Positions 35,135 to 47,867 of a stretch of 64,000 nucleotides of DNA are shown in pieces. The notes under the pieces were generated by a model, which was not told the origin of the DNA, did not search any database, and saw nothing but the letters and a program-made list of their open reading frames with translations. Source of the DNA: Bromus sterilis (lineage: Eukaryota; Streptophyta; Magnoliopsida; Poales; Poaceae); assembly GCA_950022295.1 (NCBI GenBank), contig OX465601.1:70689501-70753500 (forward strand), written 5' to 3'. Position numbers and translations under genes: made by a program. Position 1 is the stretch's first letter. Each line of letters begins with the position of its first letter.

Positions 35135-37166
35135 ATGGGTTCCTTTGAAAACACCAAGTTGTGTGACTTCACTAGTCACAACAACAGTGACTTTATCTGC
35201 ACTCCTATTGCTACACCTACTTCAGCACCTTCTTATGAGATTAAACCTGCATTGATGAACCTTGTTATGAAAGATCAATTCTCTGGTGCTAGAGATGATG
35301 CTGCTTTGCACTTAAATAATTTTATTGAGCTTTGTGATATGCAAATGTACAAAGAAGTAGATGGTGATATTGTTAAGCTTAAGCTTTTTCCTTTCTCCTT
35401 AAGGGACGAAGCTAAAATCTGGTTTCAATCCTTGCCTAAGAATAGCATAGATTCTTGGGATAAGTGCAAGGATGCTTTTATTGGGAAGTACTATCCCCCT
35501 GCTAAGGTTATCCAGTTGAGGAGCTTTATTATGGATTTTAAACAATTGGATAGTTAACACATTGCCCAAGCTTGGGAATGCATGAAATCTCTTGTTAATA
35601 ATTTCCCTACGCATGGTTTGACTACTTGGATGGATATCCAGACTTTTTATGCATGCTTGAACTTTACCTCGCGGAACTTGCTAGATTCGGCCGCGGGAGG
35701 AACCTTTATGTCAACTACACTAGGTGCTGCCACAAAACTTCTCGATGAGATGATGACCAACTATTCCCAATGGCACACCGAAAGAGCTCCAACAGGTAGG
35801 AAGGTAAACTCTATCGAGGAGATCTCCTCCCTAAATGAAAAAGTTGACTTGATTATGTCTCTACTTACCAAGCAATCTCCTATTGATCCTCAAAATGTTC
35901 CTTTAAATTCTTTGATTGCTCAGGATCAAATAGATGTGAACTTTATCTCTAGAAACAGATTCAACAACAATGCTTATAGGAGTAACTTTGGTAGCAATCC
36001 CAGACCATTCCCCTCCAACAACTATGGGAACAACAACACTTATCCTAGCATCAAAAACTCCACTTCTGAATTAGAGAGTATGCTTAAAGACTTTATCACT
36101 ACCCAAAAAGCCTTTAACAAGAGTGTGGATGAAAACTAGACAAACTAGATACCCTCTCGTCGAAGGTAGACAATTTAGCCCATGAAGTAGAATTGCTTAA
36201 AATTAGAACTTCTCCCCTTGAGGAGAGGATGGTCACTCCTATGAATGCTATCCAATTGCAAATTAATGAAAACATTAGGATGATGGCTAAACTTAAAGAG
36301 AGATGGGCTAGAGAAAAGGAGGAAGAGGATAGAATTAAGAGCCTTCCTACACACCATACTGTTGCTACTATCCAAGTGGTTGAGGATATCCAAACTCTTA
36401 AGACCCAATGCACCCCTAGTCCCATAGGACCTATTAATGGTGATGCTATGACCTCAACCGTAGAAGAAGAAATTTATATGACTATAGAAGCTACCAAACA
36501 AGTGAGCCTAAAGGACACCACTACTACTCTACTTGATAGTAGTTACCTTGATTTTGATAATTGCACTCTTTCTGAAGTTATTCGCTTCCTTCACAAGATG
36601 TCTAGAGACCCCCACACAAGCACACTTAATCTTGCCTTCACGGAGCATATCACTAATGCTCTCATCAAAGCTAGGGAGGAGAAGCTTAGGGTAGGAGCCT
36701 CCATACCTAGATAGCTAGAAGATGGTTGGGATCCTATATTAAAATTAAGTTGAATAACTTTTCTTGCTATGCTTTATGTGATGTTGGAGCTAGTACCTCC
36801 GTTATGCCCAAAAGAATGTATGATATATTTGAATTGAAACCTTTTGATACTTGTTCTTTTGGTGTTTATCTCGTCGATTCTTCCGTAAAGAAACCCTTGG
36901 GGAAGATCGATGATGTTCTTATCATTGTCAATGACAACTATGTCCCCGTTGATTTTACTATTATGGACATTGAATGTCAACCTTCTTGTCCAATTATTTT
37001 GGGACGTCCTTTTCTTCGCACCGTGGGTGCTATTATTGATATGAAAGAAGGGATTATAAAATTCCAATTCCCTCTCAAGAAAGGGATGGAACACTTCCCT
37101 AGGAAAAATATTAAGTTACCTTTTGAGTCCATCACACGGGCTAGTTATTTTCTTGAAAAGACTTGA
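35135..37166 (+). pseudogene. gag-pro: gag-protease frame of D (inactivated)
   Basis: Begins MGSFENTKLCDF at 35135. Lesions relative to F and K: GAA to TAA at 35555-35557; a one-base deletion near 36132-36136, giving TAG 36137-36139; AAG to TAG at 36712-36714; a one-base deletion near 36736-36738. The last frame holds the protease motif DVGAS (Asp codon 36780-36782) and IILGRPFLRTVGA, and ends at 37166. Domain order is Gag core, coiled-coil-like linker, retropepsin. The lesions exclude a functional protein, although the insertion itself is well preserved. D may have been mobilised from an already broken template, or decayed afterwards. Confidence 0.92.
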
Positions 37167-40081
37167 TCTATTTGCATTAAGCCTAGCTAATGGCTTTAAA
37201 GAAGCGCTTTTGGGAGGCAGCCCGCAACGAATTTAGGATTTCCTTTTTGCTTTTCTTCTGTTTTTTGTGGTCTTGATGATTGTTACTACTGTAGCAACAT
37301 CATTGTATCTTTACTTTTCAAGCTTTGTGCCTTTTATAGCCTCATACGACAAGGGAAGTGAAAGTTGTGACATGCTGTCCAGAAAACAGATTCTGTCCTC
37401 GTGACTAGAAAAATCACAGAAAAATTCTAGTTCATCTTTTTGAACTGAATTTTATACACAGCGTGATCTATACAATTACGAAACTTTCGTATGTTTTGAG
37501 TTTTTTATTTGAGTTGCAGAAGTATCCATAAAAAATTCTTTACTACCTGCTGGTCTGTTTTTCACAGATTCTATCCCGTTTTGCCTTTTCTTCGTTTTTC
37601 AAACCTTAAGCTTGCTTTTTCTTTGCAAAAACTTTTTTGCAATCTCGAGAAACAGTAGCTCTTCAAGATTATCCTTATTTCCAGTAGAGGAAAAATTATT
37701 TTATTATGGGTACTAACCTCACTAATCAGATTATGATGAGTTATGTATGAAGGGAGTTTTCAAGTGTGCGAGGGAAGATGATGAAAGAAGATTAATAAGT
37801 GTCAAGCGTTCAAGCTTGGGGATTCCCCCATGCATCCCCAAGAAATATTCAAGGAGACTGAAGCGTCTAAGCTTGGGGATGCCCTCGTGCATCCCCTTCT
37901 CCATCGACAATTATCAGTTCGTCTCTCATTTCACTATATTTTTATCACTTCATGCATTATGTGCTATGCTTAGAGCGACTCGCTCTTACGTTTTATTTTT
38001 TTAAGTTTTCTTTAGCTTTGCTTAGTGTTCATAACAATTTAGAACCCATATTTCTTTGTGTGGGAGAGAAACACGTTCCACTTAAAAAATCTAGAACACA
38101 ACATAGGACTTTTCATGCTTATCTTTGTTGTGTGTGTTCTTTATCTTTTTCGTAGCTACTGTCATGTTTTTCTCTTAGCTTTCATGCTTATCTTTTTAAG
38201 AGCTTTTGTTTAGTTTTTTGCGGGAACTCTCTTGAGTTTTCATGTTTATCTTGTTTAGACAGTTTGCATGTTGCACTGAGTTTTGTGTCTTGACTTGAAG
38301 TAGGTAATCGATGTTGCTATTCTTTTGTAGTAGTAACTTGCAATAGTTTTGAGGTGTTGTTTTGAGTAATGTTTGGACGTTTGGTGTCAAGAGCTTTAGC
38401 CTATTAGTGATAGATGTCGTATTTTGGGCAATCCGTGTTTATTTTCAAAACCTACTAAATTAGTTGAGAACTCTAGCTACTAGATGGATCACTACTCTTC
38501 TGAGGGGTCGAATATTAGAGTACACTCACGTACCATGAGTCGAGGATGCGCAAGGATAACCAAACCCCCATACACTCCTCCTCGGGGTACTTGTCTCTTT
38601 GTGAACCTCCTTATTAGATTGAGAGTTACCGATAATAAGTGCATGAGTTCTTCGGACTAATGTGAGTATTCGAAAGTTGACACTTCCACCTTCCCATATT
38701 TTTCTAGCCTCTCCTATGTCGTGCATTGCTTTCTTCTCACTCCGAGAGTTGGCATCCACCTTCGCCGGTACTTCCAAACCCTTGGCACGATACGCTCTGT
38801 CATCATAAACCTCCTTATATCCTTCCTCAAACATCCACCATACCTACCTATCAAGGCATTTCCATAGCCTTTCCGAGATATATTGCCATGCAACATCCAT
38901 CTTCTCATGACTTGATCTTCATGTCATACATGCTACTTGCTTGATCGATGAGCCGCATGCTAGTTTGGCCTTGCCCTAATCATTGCTACATGACGCGCTA
39001 GTATCATTGCATATCCTGCTACACTGGCAGAGGCATACATTTGCATACATCATGATAGTTACATCTTCTTTATGATTTGAGTACTTTGTAAAGTGTGAAA
39101 GATCTTCTATACTTCTTGTAATATATAGACTGTTGCCCCTAAAGTGAGGAAAAGATCCCGAAGTGGACAGATTAAAAGATTCCAAAGAGGACAAATGAGA
39201 GAAATAGAAAGAGCCATTGAGGCCACCAAAAAATACAAAAAAACAGAAAAAAGAGAAAAAGAAATAAAAAGAGAGAAGGGGGCACACTACTATTCCTTTT
39301 GAGAGATCCACACTCGTACTCCCTTTTATATCTTGTACTCCATATTGATTTTCATTCATGCGTATAGCTATGTCGGGACCTTCACACTATAGAACTTGGC
39401 TTGTATATTCCAATGATGAGCCTCCTCAAATGAGCTCTAGGTCTTCTTGAGCAAGCAAGTTGGATGCACCCCCACTAGTTCCATTGGAGAGCTTACCTTA
39501 GCTCATATGTGCATTTGTTGCATGGCAATCCCTACTCCTCACATCATATCTATCATTTGGCTTTCTCTCGCCTATGATTGTCCTCATTGATGTGAGCCTT
39601 TCACACCATTTTTCTCTTCCTCCTCCACCTTATTCTCTCTTTTCCATCCTAAGTGTCAACTTTCTTGCTTACGCTCATCCATTGCATGAGTGCTCAAAAA
39701 GTCGAAAAGGAGTGGATCATTTTGACTTGTACCTGGCTAGTGGTCTGGGGATGAGTCAAGATAAGATTCCAAAGAAGACCAAGTGTGAAAATTTAGTATT
39801 GAATTATCAACATAAAAATACTTTTTCTCGTATATCCCTATCCCCTTTCTTGCACACAAACACCATTTGGAGACATTCGAGTCACGGACAGCGAGAGCTC
39901 TTGCACCTTTATGTTCTTATGTTTCTTATTTCAATGCCAAATATAGACTCTTGCCTGTTATGACTTGAATTGAATTACATGCCTTGATTGCTTTACTTAC
40001 AAAGTTCTTATATGGTTGTTAGCATGTCACCACAGAAATTATGGTTGTTATCATTTACCTACTCGAGGACGAGCAGGAATT
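37167..40081 (+). mobile_element. 3' non-coding domain of D
   Basis: 2.9 kb between gag-PR and PPT. Stem-loop 37276-37303, PPT-like repeats 37812-37824 (last base changed) and 37869-37881, antisense frames around 38526-38908, A/G-rich tract about 39225-39290. No sense gene. It shows the full length of this domain. Confidence 0.85.
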
Positions 40082-40094
40082 AAGCTTGGGGATG
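40082..40094 (+). other. Polypurine tract of D
   Basis: AAGCTTGGGGATG, one T, then the LTR. Confidence 0.85.
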
Positions 40095-40095
40095 T

Positions 40096-41769
40096 TGATA
40101 CGTCCAAAATGTATCTATAATTTCTGCTTGCTCCATGCGTCTTTTGTGTGATATTGCTATGATATTGATGAACTTCCATACACTTTCGATCATATTCGGA
40201 CTAACCTATTAACTCAGTGCACCCCAGTGCCAGTTCCTGTTTTCTGATGTTTTTCTATTTCAGGTTTCCCCCTTATTAAAAGTACCAGAAAAAATCCGGG
40301 AAAAATATAGGAAAAATCAGCGTACCGGAAGCTTCGCGAAGAGCCCGAGAGAGGCCAGAGGGGATCCAGGGGTGCCCCAGGCGGCCAGAGGGCGCGGCCC
40401 CACCCCAGGCCGGGCCAGGGGGGCGCCTGGAGCCCCTGGCCCGCCTCTGGCTGCCCCCTTTCGCCTATTTATTCCTTGTGACGAGAAACCCTCGGGGACG
40501 GAACCCTTTTTCGCGATATGTCCTCTGTTCTGCCGCCGCCGCGCTTCCAAGATCGGGAGCACCAGAAGAGCTCTTCCTGGCACCCTGCCGGAGGGAGGAA
40601 TTACCTCCGGGAGCTTCTCCACCACCATGGATGCTTCCCGGATGAACCGTGAGTAGTCCACCTTGGACCATGGTTCTATGATCAGTAGCTATGTGATGTT
40701 CTCCTCCCCTCTTTGTTCTTCATGGATTAGACCTCGTGAGCTGCCCTACATGATCGAGGCACATATGTAATCTTTCTGTTGTTGCTATGTTGAGTTTGCT
40801 GGGATCCGATGGATTATGAGATTATGTTCAGATTGTGATTGAGTTATATATTTGATTCTCTTCTTTTATATTTATGTTCTTGAGTAATTATTGCATGTTC
40901 TCCGTTGTTGTTTATTGCTTTGGCCAAGTAGTAGCTAGTGACTCCAAGAGAGAGCGTTATGCATGATTGTGGGTTCATGCCCCACGATGACTACCTTGTG
41001 TGACAGAAACATGAGCCCAGGGGATGTGTTGTGGCCACAAGTGGGAAAACAACGGTGCTTGTACTTGCGGGTGCAAAGGATTGTTTACTTTACGCAAAGT
41101 TCTTTAATGCAGTTGTCCGTTGCTTTGAGTTTACACTTTGGGTGGGATTCACAACTTAATACCAGCGAGATGTTCTGGATAGATATCTCAAGGTGGATGA
41201 TTAGTAGGTAGATGCAGATGGATTTCGATCTACTTGTCTTGGCGTACTGCCCATGATTTTGAGCCTCTTCCTTTCTGCATAGCATAATTAGCACTGGTTT
41301 GCGCACATAATCATGTCAATTGCCCAGCTGTAATTTGTTTACCTCGCATGGCTATTTTATCGTCTTTTGGGAGAGAGACATCACTAGTGAACATCATAGG
41401 ACCCCGGTCCATATTACCAACACTGTTTACACCTTCAATTTACTTTCAGTATTTACTTTTCCATAGTTATTACTATCATTATTATCCCGTGTGTTTTATC
41501 CTGTGTAAACAACAAGGCCGGAGGAATTGACAACTCCTCTGTACTCGTTGGGAGCAAAGCTATCTGTTGTGTGTGTAGGTCCAGGTGAAGTAAGAAACCT
41601 TAGGTTGTAAACGGCGCCATTGTTCACTTCACCACCTACTTGTTGATCTTGGAGTCCTACGGGAGACAATCTAAACCTTAGCATCTTCGCTAAGGGAAAT
41701 TTGCCGCTATCTACATCTCACCTTCCACTTGGGGTAACCAACGGGGGCGAGAAGTTATCCCGTGTATCA
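40096..41769 (+). mobile_element. 3' LTR of D
   Basis: 1,674 bp, TGATACGTCC...CGTGTATCA, collinear with 33301-34971. TATA-like box at 40466-40472. Confidence 0.93.
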
Positions 41770-41774
41770 GTAGT
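41770..41774 (+). repeat. Target-site duplication of D, right copy
   Basis: GTAGT, identical to 33296-33300. K's reading frame resumes in phase at 41775. Confidence 0.9.
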
Positions 41775-42398
41775 GACCTTGATTTTGATAATTGCACCCT
41801 TTCTGAAGTTATTTTTTTCCTTCACAAGATGTCTAGATATCCCCACACTAGCACACTTAATCTTGCCTTCACGGAGCATATCACTAATGCTCTCATTAAA
41901 GCTAGGAAGGAGAATCTTAGGGTAGAAGCCTCCATACCTAGAAAGCTAGAAGATGGTTGGGATCCTATGATTAAAATTAAGTTGAATAACTTCTCTTGCT
42001 ATGCTTTATGTGATGTTGGAGCTAGTACCTCCGTTATGCCCAAAGGAATGTATGATATATTTGAATTGAAACCTTTTGATCCTTGTTCTTTTGGTGTTCG
42101 TCTTGTTGACTCTTTCGTAAAGAAACCTTTGGGGAAGATCGATGACGTTCTTATCATCGTCAATGACAATTATGTTCCCGTTGATTTTACTATTATGTAC
42201 ATTGAATGTGAACCTTCTTGTCCAATTATTTTGGGACGTCCTTTTCCTTGCACCGTGGCTGCTGTCATTGATATGAAAGAAGTGATTATAAAATTCCAAT
42301 TCCCTCTCAAGAAAGGGATGGAACGCTTCCATAGAAAGAAGATTAAGTTTCCTTTTGAGTCCGTTACACGGGCTAGTTATTTTCTTGAAAAGACTTGA
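41775..42398 (+). pseudogene. Gag end and protease of K, part 2
   Basis: Continues the frame that stops at 33300 (…LLDSS | DLDFDNCTLSEV…). Open to TGA 42398. Protease motif DVGAS (Asp codon 42012-42014) and IILGRPFPCTVAA, in which the usual FLRTVGA is altered. This part alone is intact, but part 1 carries a stop and a frameshift and D separates them by 8.5 kb. Confidence 0.85.
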
Positions 42399-45331
42399 TC
42401 TTTTGCATCAAGCCTAGCTAATGGCTTTAAAGAAGCGCTTTCGGGAGGCAGCCCGCAACGAATTTAGGTTTTCCTTTTTGTTTTTCTTCTGTTTTTAGTG
42501 GTCTTGATGATTGTTACTACTGTATCAACATCATTGTACCTTTACTTTTCAAGCTTTGTGCCAATTATAGCCTCATATGACAAGGGAAGTGAAAGTTGTG
42601 ACATGTTGTTCAGAAAACAGATTTTGTCCTCGTGACGGGAAAAATCATAGAAAAATCCCACTTCATCTTTTTGAACGGAATGTTTTACACAGCGTGCTCT
42701 ATACAATCACGGAACTTTTGTATGTTCTGAGTTTTTTTATTTGAGTTGCAGAAGTATCCCTAAAAAATTCTTTACTACATGTCGGTCTGTTTTTCACAGA
42801 TTCTGTCCTGTTTTGCCTTTTGTTCGTTTTGCAAACCTTAAGCTTTCTTTTTCTTTGCAAAAACTTTTTGTTGATCTTGAGAAACAGTAGCTCTTCAAGA
42901 ATATCCCTGCTTCCAGTAGAGAAAAAATATTTTATTATGGGTACTAACCTCGCTAATCATATTATGATGAGTTATGTATGAAGGGAGTTTTCAATTGTGC
43001 GAGGGAAGATGATAAAAGAAGATTCAGGAGGGTCAAACGCTCAAGCTTGGGGATACCCCCGTGCACCCCCGAGAAATATTCAAGAAGACTCAAGCGTCTA
43101 AGCTTGGGGATGCCCCCATGCATCCCCTTCTCCATCAACAATTATCAGTTTGTCTTCCGTTCCACTATATTTTTATCACTTCATGCGTTATGTGCTATGC
43201 TTGGAGCGTCTTGCTATTAATTTCCTTTTTAGTTTTCTTTAGATTTGCTTGCTGTTCATAACAAGTTAGAACCCAGCTTTCTTTGTGTGGGAGAGAAACA
43301 CGCTCCACTTCACCCTAGAACACAACATAGGATTTTCATGCTTATCTTTGCTGTGTGTTTTCTTTATCTTTTTCGTAGCTGCTGTCATGTTTAGCTCTTA
43401 GTTTTCATGCCTATCTTTTTAAAGAGCTTTTGTTTAGTTTGTTTCTGGAACTCTTTTGAGTTTTCATGTTTATCTTGTTTAGAGAGTTTGCATGTTGCAC
43501 TGAGTTTTGTGTCTTGACTTGAAGTAGGTAATTGAGGTTGCTATTCAATTGTAGTAGTAACTTGCAATAGTTTTGAGGTATTGCCGTGAGTAATGTTTGA
43601 ACTTTTGGTGTCAAGAGCTTTAGACTATTAGTGATAGATGTCGTATTTTGGGCAATCCGTGTTTATTTTCGAAAAACCTACAAAATTAGTTGAGAACTTT
43701 AGCTACTAGATGGATCACTAATCTTTGGAGGGATCGAATATTAGAGTACACTCACGTACCATGAGTCGAGGATGCGCAAGGATAACCAAACCCCCATACA
43801 CTCCTCCTCGGGGTACTTGTCTCTTTGTGAACCTCCTAATTAGATTGAGAGTTACCGATAATAAGTGCATGATTTCTTCGGACTAATGTGAGTATTTGAA
43901 AGTTGACACTTCCACCTTTCCATATTTTTCTAGCCTCTCATGTGTCGTGCATTGCCTCCTTCTCACTCTGAGAGTTGGCGTCCAACTTCGCCGGTACATC
44001 CAAATCCTTGGCACGGTACGCTCTGCCATCATAAGCCTCATTATATCCGTCCTCAAAACAGCCACCATACATACCTATCAAGGCATTTCCATAGTCTTTC
44101 CGAGATACATTGCCATGCAACATCCACCTTCTTATGACTTGATCTTCATGTCATACATGCTTTTGCTTGATCGATGAGCCGCATGCTAGTTGGGCCTTGC
44201 CCTAATCATTGCTACATGATGCGCTAGTATCATTGCATATCCTGCTACACTGGCAGATGCATACATTTTCATACTTCATGATAGTTTCATTTTCTTTATG
44301 TTGAGTACTTTTGTAAAGTGTGAAAGATCTTCTATACTTCTTATAATATATAGAGTGTTGCCCCTAAAGTGAGGAAAAGATCCCAAAGAGGAAAAAATCA
44401 AAAGATCCCAAAGAGGACAAATGAGAGAAATAGAAAGAGCCATTGAGGCCACCAAAAAAATACAAAAAGATAGAAAAAAGAGAAAAATAAATAAAAAGAG
44501 AGAAGGGGGAACACTACTATTCCTTTTGAGAGATCCACACTCGTACTCCATCTTATATCTTGTACTCCATAGAGATTATCATTCATGCATATAGCTATGT
44601 GGGGACCTTCACACTATAGAACTTGGTTTGTATATTCCAATGATGAGCCTCCTCAAATGAGCTCTAGGTCTTCTTGAGAAAGCAAGTTGGATGCACCCCC
44701 ACTAGTTCCATTGGAGAGCTTACCTTAGCTCATATGTGCATCCGTTGCATGGCAATCCCTACTCCTCACATCACATCTATCATTTGGCTTTCTCTCGCCT
44801 ATGATTGTCCTCATTGATGTGAGCCTTTCACACCTTTTTTGTCTTCCTCCCCCATCATTTTTCTCTCTTTGCTATCCTAAGTGTCAACTTTCTTCCTTAC
44901 GCTCATCCATTGCATGATTGCTCAAAATATCGAAAGGGAGTGGATGATTTTGAATTGTACCTGGCTAGTGGTCTGGGGATGAGTCAAGATAAGATTCCAA
45001 AGAAGACCAAGTGTCAAACTTTAGTTGATTAAGTTCTCAACAATAAAAACTATGTTTTACTCTCTCGTATATCCCTATCCCCTTTCTTGCACGCAAACAC
45101 CATTTGGAGACATTCGAGTCACGGACAGCGAGAGCTCTTGCACCTTTATGTGCTTGTGTTGCTTGTTTCAATGCCAAATATAGACTCTTGCCTGTTATGA
45201 CTTGAATTGAATTACATGCCTTGATTTATTTACTTAAAAGTTCTTATATGGTTGGTAGCATGTCACCACAAAAATTATGCTTGTTATCATTTACCTACTC
45301 GAGGACGAGAAGGAATTAAGCTTGGGGATGT
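42399..45331 (+). mobile_element. 3' non-coding domain of K
   Basis: Full-length (2.9 kb) version of the domain. Stem-loop 42507-42534, PPT-like repeats 43043-43055 (last base changed) and 43100-43112, antisense frame 43938-44123, A/G-rich tract about 44440-44510, true PPT 45318-45330. No gene. Confidence 0.85.
45318..45330 (+). other. Polypurine tract of K
   Basis: AAGCTTGGGGATG, one T, then LTR3. Confidence 0.85.
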
Positions 45332-46975
45332 TGATACGTCCAAAACATATCTATAATTTCTTCTTGCTCCATGCATCTTTTGTGTGATATTGCTATGTTA
45401 TTGATGCACTTCCATACACTTTTGATCATATTTGGACTAACCTATTAACTCAGTGCACCCCAGTGCCAGTTCCTGTTTTCTGCTATTATTCTATTTCAGG
45501 TTTTCCTATTACTTAAAGTACCAGAAAAATTCTGGGAAACATATAGGAAAAAATCGGCTTACAGGAAGCTTTGGGAAGAGCCCAAGTGGGGCCAGAGAGG
45601 AGCCAGGGGTGGCCTGGCGGCCACCTGGCGCGGCCACCCCCTAGGCCGGGCCAGGGGGTTCCTGGGGCCCCTGGTCCACCTCTGGCGGCCTCCCTTCGCC
45701 TATATATCCCTCTCGTCCCGAAACCCTCGAGGACATAACCCTTTTTTGCGATCTCTCCTTTGTTCTGTCGCCGCCGCGCTTCCAAGATCGGGAGCACCAG
45801 GAGCCCTCTTCCCAGCACCCTGCCGGAGGGAGGCAGCACCTCCGGGAGCTTCTCCAACACCATGGATGCTTCCCGGATGAACCGTGAGTAGTCCACCTTG
45901 GACCATGGGTCCATGATCAGTAGCTATGTGATGTTCTCCTCCCCTCTTTATTCTTCATGGTTTATACCTCGTGATCTGCCCTACATGATCGTGGCACATA
46001 TTTAATCTTTCTGTTGTTTCTATGCTGAGTTTGCTGGGATCTGACGGATTATGAGACTATGTTTAGATCGTGATTGAGTAATATATTTGATTCTCCTCTT
46101 TTATATTTATGTTCTTGAGTAATTCTTGCATGTTATCCGTTGTTGTTTATTGCTTTGGCCAAGTAGTAGGTAGTGACTCCAAGAGGGAGCGTTATGCATG
46201 ATTGTGGGTTCATGCCCCCTGATGACTAGCTTGAGTGACAGAAACATGAGTCTAGGGGATGTGTTGTTGCCACAAGGGAGAAAACAACGGTGCTTGTACT
46301 TGCGGGTGCAAGGATTGTTTACTTTACGCAAAGTTCTTTAATGCAGTTGTCTGTTGCTTTGAGTTTACACTTTGGGTGGGATTCGCAACTTAATACCAGC
46401 GAGATGTTCTGGATAGATAACTCATGGTGGATGATTAGTAGGTAGATGCAGATGGATTTTGGTCTACTTGTCTTGGTGTACCGCCCATGCTTTTGAGCCT
46501 CTTCCTTTCTTTATAGCATAGTTAGCATTGGTTTGCGCACATAATCATGTCAATTGCCCAGTTGTAATTTGCTTATCTCGCATGGATATTTTATCGTATT
46601 TTGGGAGAGAGACGTCACTAGTGAACATCATGGGACCCCGGTCCATATTTTCAACACTGTTTAGACCCACTATTTATTTTCTGATTTATTTACTTTTCTG
46701 TTGCTATTGCTATCATTATTATCCCGTGTGTTTGATCCTTTGTAAACAACAAGGTCGGAGGGATTGACAACCTCTCTGAAATCGTTGGGAGCAAAGTTAT
46801 CTGTTGTGTGTGCAGGTCCACGTCAACCGCCTAATTGCTGGCGCCGTTGTCACCTTCCTGTCGTTTTCGGAGTCCTACTGGAGACAAACCTTGGTATCTT
46901 CACCGAGGGAAATTTGTTGTTGTCTAAATCTCAACCTTCCACTTTGGGTAACCAACGAGGGGCGAGAAGCCATCA
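45332..46975 (+). mobile_element. LTR3 of the family-1 chain (3' LTR of K)
   Basis: 1,644 bp, TGATACGTCC...GAAGCCATCA. Tail of the 'caggtccacgtcaac' type, the same as LTR2 and unlike D and F. TATA box 45701-45707. The next five bases, ACATC, are the reverse complement of the five before LTR2 (GATGT), which is not a target duplication. Confidence 0.88.
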
Positions 46976-47851
46976 ACATCTCCAAGACCTTTACAAACTT
47001 CCTTCAGCAGCGACAATTTCTCTTCGACTGCTTGACAGGTGACGCCTAACCGTCTAGGAGACTTGCAGTTCTCCAAGATAAAGAGATCGGCTAATCTCGA
47101 CCTAAGTCTCTATGAATTTCTCAACTCAGTTTAGACTTGGGTTTTTGTTTTCTCTCGATGAATCTCTCTTGGGATGCTCACAGTACTTCTATCTTAGAAT
47201 CTTCAGTGGAGCAGCCAACCCGAAATGGCGGGTAGGTGCGGGGTATTTATAGGTGGCGATCCTGATGGGTAAAATGACTGAAGTGACCCGATGCAACCGC
47301 TTGACGCGTGTCCACAATGGTCGGATTTCAATCACTGCGCAACTTTACTTGAGGAACAAGTAAGCTGGCTTACCGAATGAGTTATCTCTCGAAGGCACGA
47401 AGTGCGATGACTTTGGCTTCGAGCTATTCACTCGACTCAGTAAGATTTCTCTCGGTAGGATTTTGTGGGTTTAGGTTGAGTAGAGCAAATTCACTTCGAC
47501 TAAGATCTCAACTAGCAAACCCCTCTTCATAGTACGGTTTTTCCTACGACTCAAGAAAATGAAGAGAAACTAGTAAAAGGACTAAGTCTTTGACCAGCTT
47601 CAGCTTTCTCCTTGTTGCTCTTTTACTCGAGAGTGTCTTCTTCTTCGACGACATTTTTGGGGGTCGTCTTCCTTAAAAGGTTTCGGTAGTTGACTGCAGC
47701 TTCGCTGCAGTGAGTTGTCCTTCGACCTTCTACTTGCAAACTCCATTCTTTCGGAACCTAAGTATCTGTTTATACTCAAAAACGATATTAGTTCCACTAT
47801 TGCTTTGCCCAACAACGTCCAAAACCTTCGGGGGCAAAACTTGCTCTTACA
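46976..47851 (-). mobile_element. 3' LTR of a minus-strand copia element, truncated
   Basis: Read on the minus strand, the LTR starts TGTAAGAGCAAG at 47851 next to a G-rich PPT. Its 3' end is lost at 46976, where the family-1 chain abuts. TATA box TATAAATA on the minus strand (47244-47251). The layout fits Ty1/copia of the SIRE/Maximus type, judged from the PPT and the env-like frame beyond it. Open frames inside are spurious. Confidence 0.65.
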
Positions 47852-47867
47852 ATCTCCCCCTTTTTGG
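47852..47867 (-). other. Polypurine tract of the copia element
   Basis: On the minus strand CCAAAAAGGGGGAGAT directly before the LTR, the usual form in SIRE/Maximus-like elements. Similar G-runs lie further inside at 47952-47960 and 48343-48359. Confidence 0.7.

Larger units (their letters stand above)
33301..41769 (+). mobile_element. Complete family-1 element D, nested in K
   Basis: 8,469 bp flanked by a perfect 5-bp duplication GTAGT. Layout: LTR 33301-34971, primer site 34982-34999, gag-PR 35135-37166, non-coding domain 37167-40081, PPT, LTR 40096-41769. It is the only complete member of the family in the window and defines its gene content: Gag and protease, no polymerase or integrase. 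It landed in the gag frame of a sister copy. Confidence 0.95.

Noticed and set aside
30209..46980. GATGT before LTR2 and ACATC after LTR3 as a target duplication
   Set aside because: They are reverse complements, not direct repeats. GATGT is the normal end of the internal domain before an LTR of this family.
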